Below, one piece after another: positions 38,577-47,676 of a DNA stretch of 47,676 bases. Position 1 is the stretch's first letter, and each line of letters starts with the position of its first letter. A model generated the notes under the pieces. That model searched no databases. It had not been told where the DNA came from and saw only the letters and a list, made by a program, of their open reading frames with translations. Position numbers and translations under genes: made by a program. Source of the stretch: an uncultured Bacilli bacterium (GTDB lineage: Bacteria > Bacillota_I > Bacilli_A > RF39 > UBA660); NCBI GenBank assembly GCA_944358455.1, contig CALVRE010000036.1, positions 1 to 47,676 of the forward strand, in the 5' to 3' direction.

Positions 38577-38953
38577 TGGTGGAGCTGAGGAGAATTGAAC
38601 TCCTGTCCGAAAATACCGCACCATAGATATCTACAAGTTTAGTCGACTATGTTATGTCCTAATAAGTGTTAGTAGTCGACACCCCACTCATTAGTAAGTC
38701 TATCAGATTCGTGACTACTTATAGACATCATAGTCATATATCCCATTCATCGAGCCCTCAGAAATTCTCATGGGAGAAGAATTAAGAGAGCTGCATCCCG
38801 CTAGTTCTATTAAGCGAAAGTAGGAGCGAAAGAAGCCCCTCTGAATGCATTAACTAATTTTTCTTTAGCATTTATATTTAGCTTTTGTACGTAACGTGTA
38901 CCTCCGACTTGCAACCTAAGGCCTAATATTTCCGTCGAAACCAAAGCAGCCCC
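38577..38953 (-). ncRNA. ssrA: tmRNA (transfer-messenger RNA)
   Basis: 377 nt. 5' end GGGGCTG pairs with 3' CAGCTCC-ACCA, including the G3-U70 Ala identity pair; the TTTGGTTTCGACGG and GGAGTTCAATTCTCC T-arm segments are typical. The likely tag frame runs 38869 to 38810, GCT AAA GAA ... GCT TAA TAG, reading AKEKLVNAFRGASFAPTFA. It ends in FA rather than LAA, similar in style to Mollicutes tags. The exact resume codon is inferred. It rescues stalled ribosomes with SmpB (gene at 40216) and directs products to proteases such as ClpXP. Confidence 0.95.
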
Positions 38954-38962
38954 GTGTTTAAG

Positions 38963-38991
38963 ATTATAACACATTTCTTGCTAATTTACAA
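38963..38991 (-). promoter_or_regulatory. Promoter of ssrA / tRNA-Val
   Basis: Minus strand TTGTAA (38991-38986), 17-bp spacer, TATAAT (38968-38963), about 10 bp before the tmRNA 5' end. Confidence 0.8.
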
Positions 38992-39015
38992 TAAGTATAA
39001 TCCATACATACTTTT

Positions 39016-40173
39016 CTATACTTCTTTTATTTTCTGTTTATAATTTTCGACACCGGGTTGACCAAAAGGATTTACTTCTAATAAGTAAGCTCCTATCGTA
39101 GCACTCACTTCCATAAAATAACAAAAAATACCGATCGCTTCTTCATTTAATTCATCTAAGATCATGACAATACTAGGAGTATGTCCTTCATAATGTGCTT
39201 TTAAAACAGCAGTTGATACTTTATCATTTAAATCTTGACTTTTTATCTTGATAACCGTTTCAAATAAAATAGGACTTCCCTCTTGATAATATTGACCTAA
39301 AGAGTGAAGATCTTTGGTATTAGATGTTAAAATAGGTAAAATTCCTTTTCCTTCTTTTCCTTGTGTTTCGGCAAATAATTGTTTTAACCATTCCCCTAGA
39401 TTAGTAAGTTTTGGTTCATAGATTGTAAATGATTCCACCAAACGATGATGATGATAAAAATAATCACGATAACAGGCATAACGATAGGCCTCTTCTAGGT
39501 ATTCTTTCCCCTTTTTTACTCCTTTCAATAGAGCATGAATATCAAATCCTGCTACAGCAATGGGAAGTAGACCTACTACTGTAAATACACTAAAACGTCC
39601 ACCAATTTCTTTGGGAATAGTAAGAAGTGGATATTTATATTCCTTTGCCAGATTGTAGAAATAGCTTTCCTGTTCGCCAGTTGTAATATAAATTCGTTCC
39701 TTTAATTCTCTATCGGAATATTTCTTTTTCATGAGTTCATAAATAGGTTCAAATGTCCGAATCGTCTCTAAGGTATTACCTGATTTGGAAATAACATTTA
39801 AGATGATGTTACGATTTTGAATGTAGGTCATCAAGTCACGTTGATATTCGGTGGATAAATTCGTTCCGACAAACAAAATTTCTGGTTTTCCTGTGGAAAA
39901 ATAAGAAGATAGTGCATCAATGATCGCTTTTCCACCTAAATAAGATCCTCCGATCGCTACAACTAAAAATAAATCACATTTTTTTCGTATTTCAGTGGAA
40001 AACTGTTCGATATTCGAAAGTTCTCCACAGGAAATACAAGTTTCCATATCATACCAATCTAACATCGAATCTTTCGCTTCTAATTTCTTTAATATATGAC
40101 TTTTTTTGTGCTCATACATTTCTATTTGTTTTTGATCAATATAGTTTTTTATATAAGTAGTATCTAATATCAT
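39016..40173 (-). CDS. pgi: Glucose-6-phosphate isomerase
   Basis: 385 aa, shorter than the usual 430-550 but with the family's core: VVAIGGSYLGGKAIIDAL (sugar-phosphate binding), ISKSGNTLET, FAETQGKEGKGILPI (catalytic Glu), HYEGHTPSIVM and the C-terminal EVNPFGQPGVENYKQ (Lys). Interconverts glucose 6-phosphate and fructose 6-phosphate in the cytosol. RBS AAGGTGATACG. A TATAAT about 20 bp upstream and a hairpin after smpB suggest its own promoter. Confidence 0.95.
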   Translation of the reverse strand: MILDTTYIKNYIDQKQIEMYEHKKSHILKKLEAKDSMLDWYDMETCISCGELSNIEQFSTEIRKKCDLFLVVAIGGSYLGGKAIIDALSSYFSTGKPEILFVGTNLSTEYQRDLMTYIQNRNIILNVISKSGNTLETIRTFEPIYELMKKKYSDRELKERIYITTGEQESYFYNLAKEYKYPLLTIPKEIGGRFSVFTVVGLLPIAVAGFDIHALLKGVKKGKEYLEEAYRYACYRDYFYHHHRLVESFTIYEPKLTNLGEWLKQLFAETQGKEGKGILPILTSNTKDLHSLGQYYQEGSPILFETVIKIKSQDLNDKVSTAVLKAHYEGHTPSIVMILDELNEEAIGIFCYFMEVSATIGAYLLEVNPFGQPGVENYKQKIKEV

Positions 40174-40195
40174 CGTATCACCTTATTCATTATAT

Positions 40196-40219
40196 CAAAA
40201 AATGGTGCTTATGCATCAT
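40196..40219 (-). terminator. Hairpin between smpB and pgi
   Basis: ATGATGC / GCACCAT with one mismatch, loop ATAA, followed by TTTTTT on the minus strand. It starts in the smpB stop codon. Confidence 0.55.
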
Positions 40220-40653
40220 TTATATTTCATCATCTTACGTAATTCTCTTTCCGTATCGCGCTTTTTAATAGCTTCTCTTTTATCGTAGTTTTTCTTACCT
40301 TTAGCGACTCCTAACAAAACTTTGGCATAACGTTCTTTCAAATAAATCTTTAAAGGAACTAACGTATAACCTTCCAATGTTATTTTATTTTGTAATTTTT
40401 TAATTTCTTTTTTATGAAGTAAGAGTTTTCTTGTTCTCGTTTCCTCATGATTAAACATATTTCCTTCTTTATAATGGCTAATATGCATATTTAATAAAAA
40501 ACATTCGCCATTTCGAATGATGGCATAACTATCTTTGAGATTGGCTTTTCCTTCACGAAGCGCTTTTATTTCCGTTCCCGTCAACACGATACCTGCTTCG
40601 ATTCGTTCTTCTATTTCATAGTCGTAATTCGCTTTTCGATTATTGATTTCCAC
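40216..40653 (-). CDS. smpB: SsrA-binding protein SmpB
   Basis: 145 aa, standard length. [40 protein letters not shown] at the N-terminus, [13 protein letters not shown], then [36 protein letters not shown], whose basic tail mimics an anticodon arm. Partner of tmRNA, whose gene is 1.3 kb away. It starts 4 bp after the upstream RNase R gene, so they form an operon. Confidence 0.97.
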   Translation of the reverse strand: MEINNRKANYDYEIEERIEAGIVLTGTEIKALREGKANLKDSYAIIRNGECFLLNMHISHYKEGNMFNHEETRTRKLLLHKKEIKKLQNKITLEGYTLVPLKIYLKERYAKVLLGVAKGKKNYDKREAIKKRDTERELRKMMKYK

Positions 40654-40657
40654 GATA

Positions 40658-42781
40658 TCACCTCAATCTTAATTTTTTCTCTTCTTCCACCGGTTCTAAA
40701 ATCACATTTTTGCCCCATATGTTGGCAATTTTAATCGTAATGGCATCCCCAAGTTCATAGCGTTCCCTCGTGGTATTATGGACCCAGGCACGTTCCATTG
40801 GTTCATAGTGATAATTAGGCATCAGAAAAGAGGGAATTTTACCAACGAGAGCCTTATCAAAATTTACTTGCAAACCACTTCCCGATATGAGACCAATATA
40901 ACCATCATAGATATGATTAATATGTTGCTTCAGATATTGTGCTTGGGCGAGATAATCGATTTTTCTTCCACACTCTCGTACTTGTTTTTCTCGTTTTGAA
41001 ACATGGGATGAGATTTTTTTATTTTCATCTTCCAGTAGATTCATTTTATCACAATCTTGTTCAATCTGCAATAAAGAGTATTTGATTAAACGATGGGTTA
41101 CTAGATCGGGATATCGTCGAATCGGAGAAGTAAAATGAGTATAATAATCAAGTCCTAATCCGTAGTGATCATTTTTGTCGACGGTATAATTAGCTTTATG
41201 CATCGTTGTCAATAAATAGCTAGAAATCAAATTATTAGTATCGTATTTTTTCAATAAATTCAAAAGTAGCTGCAGATGTCTAGATGGGAGAATGGTATCA
41301 TTAGCAAGTAGTTTTATCTCTTCTAAAATAGAAGTGATCAATTCTTGTTCTTCGCATTTGATATCTTTTTTCGATAAAAGGAACTCAACGATAGGAATGA
41401 CACGTTTTAACTCCTTATTATCAGGTGGTCTGTGAGAACGAAGTAACACAGGATAATCTTTTAATATATGAGCAACCGTAGTATTGGCAGCAATCATCGC
41501 TTCCGCAATACCTTTTTCAGCAGACTTTCTTTCGCGAATATCTAGGTGAATAGGATTTCCTAATTTATCGTATTGAAAAATTGGTTCCGGTTCATCGAAC
41601 TCGATCGCACCATGTTCATAACGTTTTTCATGATAAAGGTTGGCCCATTCGTGCAGTAGTTCTAAAGATTCTATAAAATTCTGATATCCAGGAACTTGTT
41701 CGTGATTCTCTAGTATGCGATTTACATCCTCATATGTCATTCTTTTTTGGGAATGAATAACGCTTTTATAAAGCGATGAAGTAACAAAATCACCACTTTT
41801 AGAAAATTCCATTTCACAAGTGAGGGTCAAACGATCAACACCTTCTTTCAAAGAACAAATACCATTTGACAAACGATGAGGAAGCATTGGGATGACACGA
41901 TCTAATATATAAGTACTCATTCCTCTCTTATAAGCTTCTAAATCGAGAATACTACTTTCTTTTACATAATGGTCCACATCAGCAATATGAACTCCTAAAA
42001 GGTAATTTCCATTTTCTAATCGACGAATTGATATCGCATCATCAAAATCCTTTGAATCTTTTCCATCGATCGTAAAAATGAGTTCTGAACGTAAATCGAC
42101 ACGATCTTTTAATTCTTCTTCCGTTACACAAGTAGGAAGTTTTCCTGATGCTTGTATGACTTCATATGGAAACGTCGTATCAATTCCGGATGAATATAGC
42201 ATTTCACTTAAATGCGTATTGGGATTATCGATATGTCCTCTTACCTTTGTCCACTTTGCTCCATATACATTTTTTTTAAGTGGCTTGGTGAATTCAAAAT
42301 CGACAACCATGCCAGGGATTAATCCATCGGGATTTTCGATATCAATTTCAAAATTATGTTTAGCGTAGTTCTTAATGCAAAGTCGTCCATTTTGATCATA
42401 GACCCTTCCAAATACATGGCGTAGTCGTTCTAAAACGACACCTTCTACTGTTTTTAGACCATAATTATGTATCTTTAGTAATACATATTCTCCTTCTTTC
42501 GCACCACGTAAATGCACTTTTGTAAGAGGAAATTGTTCCTCGCCGATATCACCATAAAAATCATCTTCTTTTTTGACAATTTTAGCAATTACAGATATTT
42601 CACGATTAAGAAATATTTTCGAATGACTGTTGTAATGAATCATTCCTTGTTCTTTTAACTCTTTTATTTTCTTTTTGACATCTTTGGCTGGCAATTTTGT
42701 TTGATTCACTAATCCTTTTTCGGTCATACCGTTTTTGTGGTCTTTGATTTCTTTCACAATCTTTTTTGACATTTCATCCAT
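40658..42781 (-). CDS. rnr: Ribonuclease R, paralogue 2 (smpB-linked)
   Basis: 707 aa: N-terminal winged helix (about 1-55), cold-shock/OB regions, RNB domain with [14 protein letters not shown] (metal-binding Asp cluster) and [14 protein letters not shown], and C-terminal S1 domain (about 620-700). It is a 3'-5' exonuclease that degrades structured RNA, including mRNAs released by trans-translation, which fits its operon with smpB. The ATG at 42781 has AGGAGCG upstream. It has its own promoter and is followed by smpB. Confidence 0.92.
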   Translation of the reverse strand: MDEMSKKIVKEIKDHKNGMTEKGLVNQTKLPAKDVKKKIKELKEQGMIHYNSHSKIFLNREISVIAKIVKKEDDFYGDIGEEQFPLTKVHLRGAKEGEYVLLKIHNYGLKTVEGVVLERLRHVFGRVYDQNGRLCIKNYAKHNFEIDIENPDGLIPGMVVDFEFTKPLKKNVYGAKWTKVRGHIDNPNTHLSEMLYSSGIDTTFPYEVIQASGKLPTCVTEEELKDRVDLRSELIFTIDGKDSKDFDDAISIRRLENGNYLLGVHIADVDHYVKESSILDLEAYKRGMSTYILDRVIPMLPHRLSNGICSLKEGVDRLTLTCEMEFSKSGDFVTSSLYKSVIHSQKRMTYEDVNRILENHEQVPGYQNFIESLELLHEWANLYHEKRYEHGAIEFDEPEPIFQYDKLGNPIHLDIRERKSAEKGIAEAMIAANTTVAHILKDYPVLLRSHRPPDNKELKRVIPIVEFLLSKKDIKCEEQELITSILEEIKLLANDTILPSRHLQLLLNLLKKYDTNNLISSYLLTTMHKANYTVDKNDHYGLGLDYYTHFTSPIRRYPDLVTHRLIKYSLLQIEQDCDKMNLLEDENKKISSHVSKREKQVRECGRKIDYLAQAQYLKQHINHIYDGYIGLISGSGLQVNFDKALVGKIPSFLMPNYHYEPMERAWVHNTTRERYELGDAITIKIANIWGKNVILEPVEEEKKLRLR

Positions 42782-42801
42782 ATCTCTACGCTCCTATTTT
42801 T

Positions 42802-42830
42802 ATTATAAGACGAAATGGCTATTTTGTCAT
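42802..42830 (-). promoter_or_regulatory. sigma-A promoter of the rnr-smpB operon
   Basis: Minus strand ATGACA (42830-42825), 17-bp spacer, TATAAT (42807-42802), about 20 bp upstream of the start codon. Confidence 0.75.
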
Positions 42831-42831
42831 C

Positions 42832-42859
42832 AAAAAAAGATTCTATTTTTCAGAATCTT
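42832..42859 (-). terminator. Terminator of RNase R paralogue 1
   Basis: Stem AAGATTCT / AGAATCTT with a seven-base loop and a following T-run on the minus strand. The gene's TAG stop lies inside the hairpin. Confidence 0.8.
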
Positions 42860-44957
42860 CGTTTGTATTAACTAATATAAAATCGACCGTTTTTGCTTCT
42901 TTACTAGCTGCCTTTACCTTTACTTTTACAACGTCACCAAGGCGATAACCTCGTTTGTTTTTATTACCACGAATCGTAAATGTCGTCTCATCGAACGTAT
43001 AATAGTCATCAGTTAAGTCATCGAGGCGTATCAGACCTTCTACTAAATTAGGAAGTTCGACAAACATTCCAAAACTAAGAACACTACTGATGATACCAGT
43101 ATATTCTTCACCGATATGCTTCATCATATATTCCGCCTTTTTCATATCATCTACTTCTCGTTCGCATTCGATCGAATCACGTTCTTTTTGTGAAGCATGT
43201 TCCGTCAAAAATGGTAATTTACGATCCCAATATTCGATCGTATCTTGATCGATATGATGTTCAAATAAATAGGTACGAAGCAGACGATGAACGGTCGTAT
43301 CCGGATATCTTCGAATTGGTGAAGTAAAGTGTGTATAACATTTACTTGCCAATCCAAAATGTCCAATATTATTTTTATCGTATACTGCTTTTTGCATACT
43401 TCTAAGTAATAAACTTGAAAGAATATGAAATTCTTTTTTATCCTTCAATTCATCTAAGATTCGTTGCATTGTCTTTGGATGCATATCCGTAACTTTACCG
43501 TTGATCTTGTATCCAAGTATACTCACAAATCTTAAAAATTGGGTAATTTTCTCTTCGTTTGGCTCACCATGAATACGATATACAAATGGTAATTCCATAT
43601 AGAAAATATGAGTCGCAACGGTTTCATTCGCTGCAATCATAAAGTCTTCGATCAAACGTTCTCCCGTTCCTCGTTCACGTAATACGACATCGATTGCTTC
43701 TCCTTTATCGTTCACGATGATCTTAGCTTCATCAAGGTCAAAATCGATATAGCCTCTCTTTTCTTTCATTTTACGTAAAATAGTGGCAAGTTCTGACATA
43801 GAACGTAAATCTTGGACAAATTCTTCATATCCTTCTGGGATGATGTTCTCTTCCAATATCTTATTGACATTCTTATAAGTCATTTGTTTTCTTGAGCGAA
43901 TCACACTTTCAAAAATATCATAATTCTGGACAATTCCTTTACTATCGATTTCCATTACACAAGAAATGGCCAAACGATCTTCATTCGGGTTCAAAGAACA
44001 AATACCATTCGATAATTTATGTGGAAGCATTGGGATGACACGATCTGCCAAATAGACACTAGTACCACGATCATATGCTTCTTTATCAAGAGGAGTATCT
44101 TCTTTTACATAATAACTGACATCGGCAATATGAACTCCTAATTCATAGTTTCCATTTTCTAATTTTTTAATGGAAATCGCATCATCGATATCTTTGGTAT
44201 CATCACCATCGATGGTAAAGATCTTAAGTTTACGCAAATCACGACGTCCTACCATTTCTTCTTCTTTTACAAAGTTAGGAATCCCCTCTACTTGTTCCAT
44301 TACTTCATCTGGAAAAACATCGTTAATTTCATATTTAGCTACAATCGATAAAATATCTACTCCAGGATCATTTTTATGTCCTAAGATTTTCACTACTTCT
44401 CCTTTATAATGATTATCTTTTAATTTGTTCGTCACTTTGACTAACACTTTATGTCCGGCAATCGCTCCCAATGTTTTATCAGGATCAATTTCGATATCCA
44501 GTTTTACTTTTTCATCATCTAAATCGATATGACCTTTTCCATTTTGATAATAAAATTCTCCGACCATTTGTTTCAATTTACGATCGAAGATTTTCACGAT
44601 TCTTCCTTCTAAATCGAGTCCTTTCTTAGATGTGATTTCCACGATGACACGATCTCCATGAATGGCATGGTTCATATTGGATGGTGCAATGTAAACATCT
44701 TCATCTCCATCGATATCAACAAAGCCAAAGCCTTTTTTATTGGCTATCATTCTTCCTATTTTCAAATGGCTATTGGTAAATAACATGTAATTATCTTTCT
44801 TTGTTCGATATACCTTTAATTCTTCTTCCATCTTATTGAGTACTTTTACTAATTCTTTGAAGTCATCTACTGTCGATAGATGTAAATAGTCATATATTTC
44901 TTGAACACTATATGCTTTATTTTCTTTTTTTAATAATTCTAATATTTGTACTTCCAT
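42843..44957 (-). CDS. rnr: Ribonuclease R, paralogue 1
   Basis: 704 aa with the same architecture as the following gene: winged helix (EVQILELLKKENKAYSVQEIYDYL), two cold-shock/OB domains (KKGFGFVDIDGDEDVYIAPSNM), RNB core with IDGDDTKDIDDAIS and [14 protein letters not shown], and S1 domain (GEEYTGIISSVLSFGMFVELPNLVEGLI). Catalytic aspartates are intact in both paralogues. RBS AGAGGTGGCTT. It has its own terminator, so it is transcribed separately from rnr2-smpB. Which copy is the principal RNase R is not decidable here. Confidence 0.92.
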   Translation of the reverse strand: MEVQILELLKKENKAYSVQEIYDYLHLSTVDDFKELVKVLNKMEEELKVYRTKKDNYMLFTNSHLKIGRMIANKKGFGFVDIDGDEDVYIAPSNMNHAIHGDRVIVEITSKKGLDLEGRIVKIFDRKLKQMVGEFYYQNGKGHIDLDDEKVKLDIEIDPDKTLGAIAGHKVLVKVTNKLKDNHYKGEVVKILGHKNDPGVDILSIVAKYEINDVFPDEVMEQVEGIPNFVKEEEMVGRRDLRKLKIFTIDGDDTKDIDDAISIKKLENGNYELGVHIADVSYYVKEDTPLDKEAYDRGTSVYLADRVIPMLPHKLSNGICSLNPNEDRLAISCVMEIDSKGIVQNYDIFESVIRSRKQMTYKNVNKILEENIIPEGYEEFVQDLRSMSELATILRKMKEKRGYIDFDLDEAKIIVNDKGEAIDVVLRERGTGERLIEDFMIAANETVATHIFYMELPFVYRIHGEPNEEKITQFLRFVSILGYKINGKVTDMHPKTMQRILDELKDKKEFHILSSLLLRSMQKAVYDKNNIGHFGLASKCYTHFTSPIRRYPDTTVHRLLRTYLFEHHIDQDTIEYWDRKLPFLTEHASQKERDSIECEREVDDMKKAEYMMKHIGEEYTGIISSVLSFGMFVELPNLVEGLIRLDDLTDDYYTFDETTFTIRGNKNKRGYRLGDVVKVKVKAASKEAKTVDFILVNTNEDSEK

Positions 44958-45010
44958 AAGCCACCTCTATTTTTATTATAGTGGAAAACAATATAAAAAT
45001 ATAGAGAAAA

Positions 45011-45913
45011 CTAAAAATATTTACTTAATTTGTCACTTTCTCTTATCATGTTTTCTAAAAAGTCATATCCGTTATCCGCTAAACTACTCGTACGATGATT
45101 CGCTCTTTTTTCAAATTGCTTCTTTAATTCTTCCATCGTCTCAAATAAATAGACTTGTTTTCCATGCACAAGATAGTCTTCTAAATAAGCCTGTGCTTCT
45201 AAGAATACCTCTTTACGATTTTGAAAACAAGTAAAAAGCGTATCGTATGTAAATGGAGTAAATATGAGAATGCGATCACTATTTTTGATGTACTGTTCTT
45301 GTATCGATAAATTACTTGTTGGATCAATTTTAATCTCACAATTTAATTTATAGTAAATGTCTTGTTCTTTACGATTCATGTTAAAGCGGGATCGATATCC
45401 GAGAAGTCGTACTTCCAAATCAGGATAAGTAGTGACAAAATCTAATATTTCATTTAAATGCTGATAATATTCGTCATAGATAAGAATTGTTTTCTTACCC
45501 TTTCTTTTCCATTTTCTAACATTATTTAGTTTTACTTGATACGATTTAGGAACGACATAAATTTTCGCACAAGTATGCTTTTCTAATTCTTTTTTCATAT
45601 AAGGGAGAGTTACCAAAATATCGTTTACTTGACTTACAATTTGATAGAGAAGATTTTTATAGATGAGATCTTTTTGATAGTAAGAAAATAGATGAGAAAG
45701 AAATTTTTCTTCTTCTGGTTCCATCCAAAAAGAGACTTTTTTCCCTTGCCTTTGCCACTTCGAAATCTGATCCAACGTATTCTTCTTGACTTCGTAGATT
45801 AAAACATGCTCAAATGAGGCATTTAAATCGTCTGTAACGCTTATATTTCTCTTTTGCATATAACTTATCCAATTACGATTAATTTCTCTATTTTCGCCAT
45901 CTATCAGTGTCAT
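45011..45913 (-). CDS. Glycosyltransferase-like (GT-B fold) protein, 300 aa
   Basis: No exact family. Two Rossmann-like halves can be seen: an N-terminal part with HVLIYEVKKNTLDQISKWQRQGKKVSFWMEPEEE and the switch ILVTLPYMKKELEKHTCAKIYVVPKSY, which resembles the linker of GT4 enzymes. Next comes KTILIYDEYYQHLNEILDFVTTYPDLEVRLLGY and a C-terminal part. The usual donor-binding E-x7-E is not evident, so activity is uncertain. The start MTLIDGENREINR (ATG 45913, AGGTGATATT) is preferred over the reading from 46021. Confidence 0.55.
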   Translation of the reverse strand: MTLIDGENREINRNWISYMQKRNISVTDDLNASFEHVLIYEVKKNTLDQISKWQRQGKKVSFWMEPEEEKFLSHLFSYYQKDLIYKNLLYQIVSQVNDILVTLPYMKKELEKHTCAKIYVVPKSYQVKLNNVRKWKRKGKKTILIYDEYYQHLNEILDFVTTYPDLEVRLLGYRSRFNMNRKEQDIYYKLNCEIKIDPTSNLSIQEQYIKNSDRILIFTPFTYDTLFTCFQNRKEVFLEAQAYLEDYLVHGKQVYLFETMEELKKQFEKRANHRTSSLADNGYDFLENMIRESDKLSKYF

Positions 45914-45977
45914 AATATCACCTATTCTATCATGAAGAAAAACAATTCTTTTTATACGAAAAAAGAGACCGAAGTCT

Positions 45978-46292
45978 CTAACGAAATAAAAAGTAGCTGA
46001 TAAGTAGAAAGAAAGATTCACATAAAAAGGTAATCAGTCCTAACATACACGCATCTGTAAAACCATTCTTACGTTCAAAAACATTGTATGGTGCTTCTTC
46101 CATATAACTACCTTTCCCATTTGTAAGCGTCAATGTTTTCGATGTTGATTTTCCGCTTGCGATATCTCTATCAGATTCTTCATTAGAATTTCTCTTATTA
46201 TTTTGTGATGCTTGTTCAGGAATCACATGATCTTGTAAAAATTCTTTTTGTTTTTTTAAGTGTTCTAACATTTTTTGTCTTTCGATACTCAT
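45978..46292 (-). CDS. Small C-terminally anchored protein, 104 aa
   Basis: Unrecognised. A charged helical N-terminus (MSIERQKMLEHLKKQKEFLQDHVIPEQ), a Ser/Thr/Asn-rich middle, and one hydrophobic helix at the end (about 80-103, ACMLGLITFLCESFFLLISYFLF). Its ATG overlaps the rmuC stop (ATGA), so it is translated with rmuC. Confidence 0.65.
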   Translation of the reverse strand: MSIERQKMLEHLKKQKEFLQDHVIPEQASQNNKRNSNEESDRDIASGKSTSKTLTLTNGKGSYMEEAPYNVFERKNGFTDACMLGLITFLCESFFLLISYFLFR

Positions 46293-47380
46293 GATAACCT
46301 CCCATTATCAAGTGATCTTTCATATTCTAATTTTTCTACTTCTACTTGATTAATCGAATTAAAACGTTTCGTGATCTTATCAGTCGTCGTATGAATTTCT
46401 TTCACATCTCGACTAACCGTCTCGATACTTCGTGATAATTTATCCCAACGTTCTTTATAACGTTTAAACTCTTCGTCTAATAACTTTAATTCCTGATGGA
46501 TCACAGATGCATATTTATCTCGCTCTATATTTTTCATCATAATCTGTAACGTTGTTAACGTACTAATCAAAGTTGTCGGGGATGTAATCCAAACACGTTT
46601 CTTATAAGCATATTCGATAATATCACTGTGATAGGCATTCACTTCTGCGAAAATAGCTTCCGCTGGTAAAAACATGATTGCTTGATCACTCGTAACACCG
46701 GCAATAATATATTTGGAACTAATGGCATCGATATGTTTTTTCATATCAGCTTTAAATAATTTTTCCGCTTGATCTCGCACGGTTTGTGATTCATTACGAT
46801 CAACCATGATTTGATAATGTTCCAGTGGAAACTTCGAATCGATGGCGATGGTTCCTAGTGGTTCTGGCGCAAATAAAACACAATCGGCGATCGTTCCATT
46901 TGGAAACGTATGTTGAAGCTCATAGATTGTTTGGTTTCCTTCTCCAAAAATATTCGCCATAATATGATTAAGATTGACTTCTCCAAAGATCCCTCTCGTT
47001 TTTTTATCTGTAAGAACACTTTGTAAAGAAACGATATCTTTGGACAAGGTATCGATCTTTTTCTGTGCCTCATCGATCTTCGATAAACGTTCTAATACGG
47101 AAGTAAAAGTCTTATTTGTCTTCTCAAAATTTTCATCTAAACGTTCGTTCACTCGATCGTTGATCATACGAAGTCTCATCTCTATTTTTTCATTTAAATT
47201 ATTAAAATCAGTATTGAGATTTTTACTGAGATCTGCTTTGAAGTCGCCAATTTCTTTTACCATACTTGTCTCTAACTTGCCAAGACGTTCCGTTATATTT
47301 GATTCATTAATATTTTTAAATAGTGATACCACCACTAAGATAAGGATGATCACTAATAATCCAATTATGATATAATCCAT
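46289..47380 (-). CDS. rmuC: RmuC-family protein
   Basis: 363 aa. An N-terminal membrane helix (MDYIIIGLLVIILILVVVSLF), a long coiled coil (about 25-125), then the RmuC nuclease-like domain: RGIFGEVNLNHIMANIFGEG, AIDSKFPLEHYQ, SDQAIMFLPAEAIFAEV and AYKKRVWITSPTTLISTL. Linked to limiting DNA inversions and rearrangements, mechanism unproven. The ATG at 47380 has AGGTGAAGTG upstream; the longer ORF from 47410 is rejected. The next gene downstream overlaps by four bases. Confidence 0.9.
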   Translation of the reverse strand: MDYIIIGLLVIILILVVVSLFKNINESNITERLGKLETSMVKEIGDFKADLSKNLNTDFNNLNEKIEMRLRMINDRVNERLDENFEKTNKTFTSVLERLSKIDEAQKKIDTLSKDIVSLQSVLTDKKTRGIFGEVNLNHIMANIFGEGNQTIYELQHTFPNGTIADCVLFAPEPLGTIAIDSKFPLEHYQIMVDRNESQTVRDQAEKLFKADMKKHIDAISSKYIIAGVTSDQAIMFLPAEAIFAEVNAYHSDIIEYAYKKRVWITSPTTLISTLTTLQIMMKNIERDKYASVIHQELKLLDEEFKRYKERWDKLSRSIETVSRDVKEIHTTTDKITKRFNSINQVEVEKLEYERSLDNGRLS

Positions 47381-47427
47381 CACTTCACCTACTTTATTCC
47401 TATGTTTCATTATAATACAATTTAAAG

Positions 47428-47458
47428 AAAAAGAAAAGGATGATTTTGATCATCATCC
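47428..47458 (-). terminator. Terminator of the right-edge gene
   Basis: Stem GGATGAT / ATCATCC with a seven-base loop, followed by TTTTCTTTTT on the minus strand. It sits between the edge gene and rmuC. Confidence 0.75.
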
Positions 47459-47676
47459 TCATTTTTGATAAATATATTTATACTCTACAATGAGTTCTAA
47501 TGTTGGATCATCCAGCACTTCTTGCATTGTTTTTCCACTTGCAGATTCAAATTCTTCTGCTTTTACAAAATCACTCAAAATATGAAATGAATACATATCG
47601 TATTTTAAACGATATCTACTTCTCACTTCGATTTCTTCTTCACGATAACTTTCATTAGAAGAATCTACTCTTGAAG
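47459..47676 (-). CDS. Partial gene at the right edge (C-terminal 72 aa)
   Basis: An open frame enters from the right edge and ends at TGA 47461-47459. The visible part reads SRVDSSNESYREEEIEVRS, continues RYRLKYDMYSFHILSDFVKAEEFES and ends LELIVEYKYIYQK. Acidic/aromatic, no recognised family. The start lies outside the window. Confidence 0.7.
   Translation of the reverse strand, partial: SRVDSSNESYREEEIEVRSRYRLKYDMYSFHILSDFVKAEEFESASGKTMQEVLDDPTLELIVEYKYIYQK

Noticed and set aside
39016-40173. Truncated, inactive pgi
   Set aside because: Although short (385 aa), all signature motifs and catalytic residues are present and both ends are coherent.
46974-47375. Plus-strand 133-aa frame
   Set aside because: Antisense shadow of rmuC, without start signals.

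Overview
The window is a compact, AT-rich bacterial chromosome segment with short intergenic gaps, strong AGGAGG/AGGTGA-type ribosome binding sites and many simple hairpin-T-tract terminators. It uses the standard bacterial code: TAA, TAG and TGA all end genes and TGG encodes Trp. Two alpha/beta-type small acid-soluble spore proteins with sigma-G-like promoters and a CotD-like coat protein point to an endospore-forming member of the Bacilli. The tmRNA tag ending in ...FA rather than ...LAA recalls Mollicutes and related lineages, so a gut Erysipelotrichia/RF39-like bacterium is a reasonable guess. The taxon cannot be fixed from the sequence alone.

Layout. 0-9.3 kb: a pilin-like surface protein, gapA, a hypothetical, a TGS-domain uridine-kinase-like protein, clpP, a DUF3592 membrane protein, two SASP genes with a small companion ORF, and thiI. 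9.3-18.8 kb: two paralogous HTH regulators with duplicated palindromic operators, a divergent small gene, scpA-scpB, tRNA-Leu(CAA), an RNHCP protein, a tail-anchored repeat protein, a heterodimeric ABC exporter pair, and two M15B D,D-carboxypeptidases. 18.8-21.2 kb: mazE-mazF, an IS3-family element and the CotD-like gene. 21.2-26.7 kb: the SRP region (membrane protein, ftsY, membrane protein, ylxM, HerA-like ATPase, ffh), in which ftsY carries an in-frame TAG near its 3' end. 27-33.2 kb: RNase J, a nucleotidyltransferase-like protein, a membrane histidine kinase, a membrane-anchored EIIB-like protein lacking the phospho-cysteine, RodA/FtsW, and an M23-SH3b endopeptidase.

33.3-38.5 kb is an accessory island, even more AT-rich than its surroundings. 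A debris zone (orphan terminators, an IS30-type transposase fragment) leads into a tight five-gene operon: NUDIX hydrolase, AlkA/HhH-type DNA glycosylase, a degenerate-deaminase/methyltransferase fusion, a SMUG2/DUF4918-type uracil-DNA glycosylase, and a nucleoside deoxyribosyltransferase-like protein. A strong terminator closes it. A 28-bp exact direct repeat, which is also the terminator of the adjacent tRNA-Val gene, flanks the whole segment. This is the best candidate in the window for an undescribed system: two base-excising enzymes grouped with nucleotide- and base-processing enzymes and a methyltransferase.

38.5-47.7 kb: tRNA-Val(GAC), tmRNA (ssrA), pgi, smpB and two tandem RNase R paralogues, which place most of the trans-translation/ribosome-rescue machinery together. 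These are followed by a glycosyltransferase-like protein, a small membrane protein, rmuC and a gene cut by the right edge.
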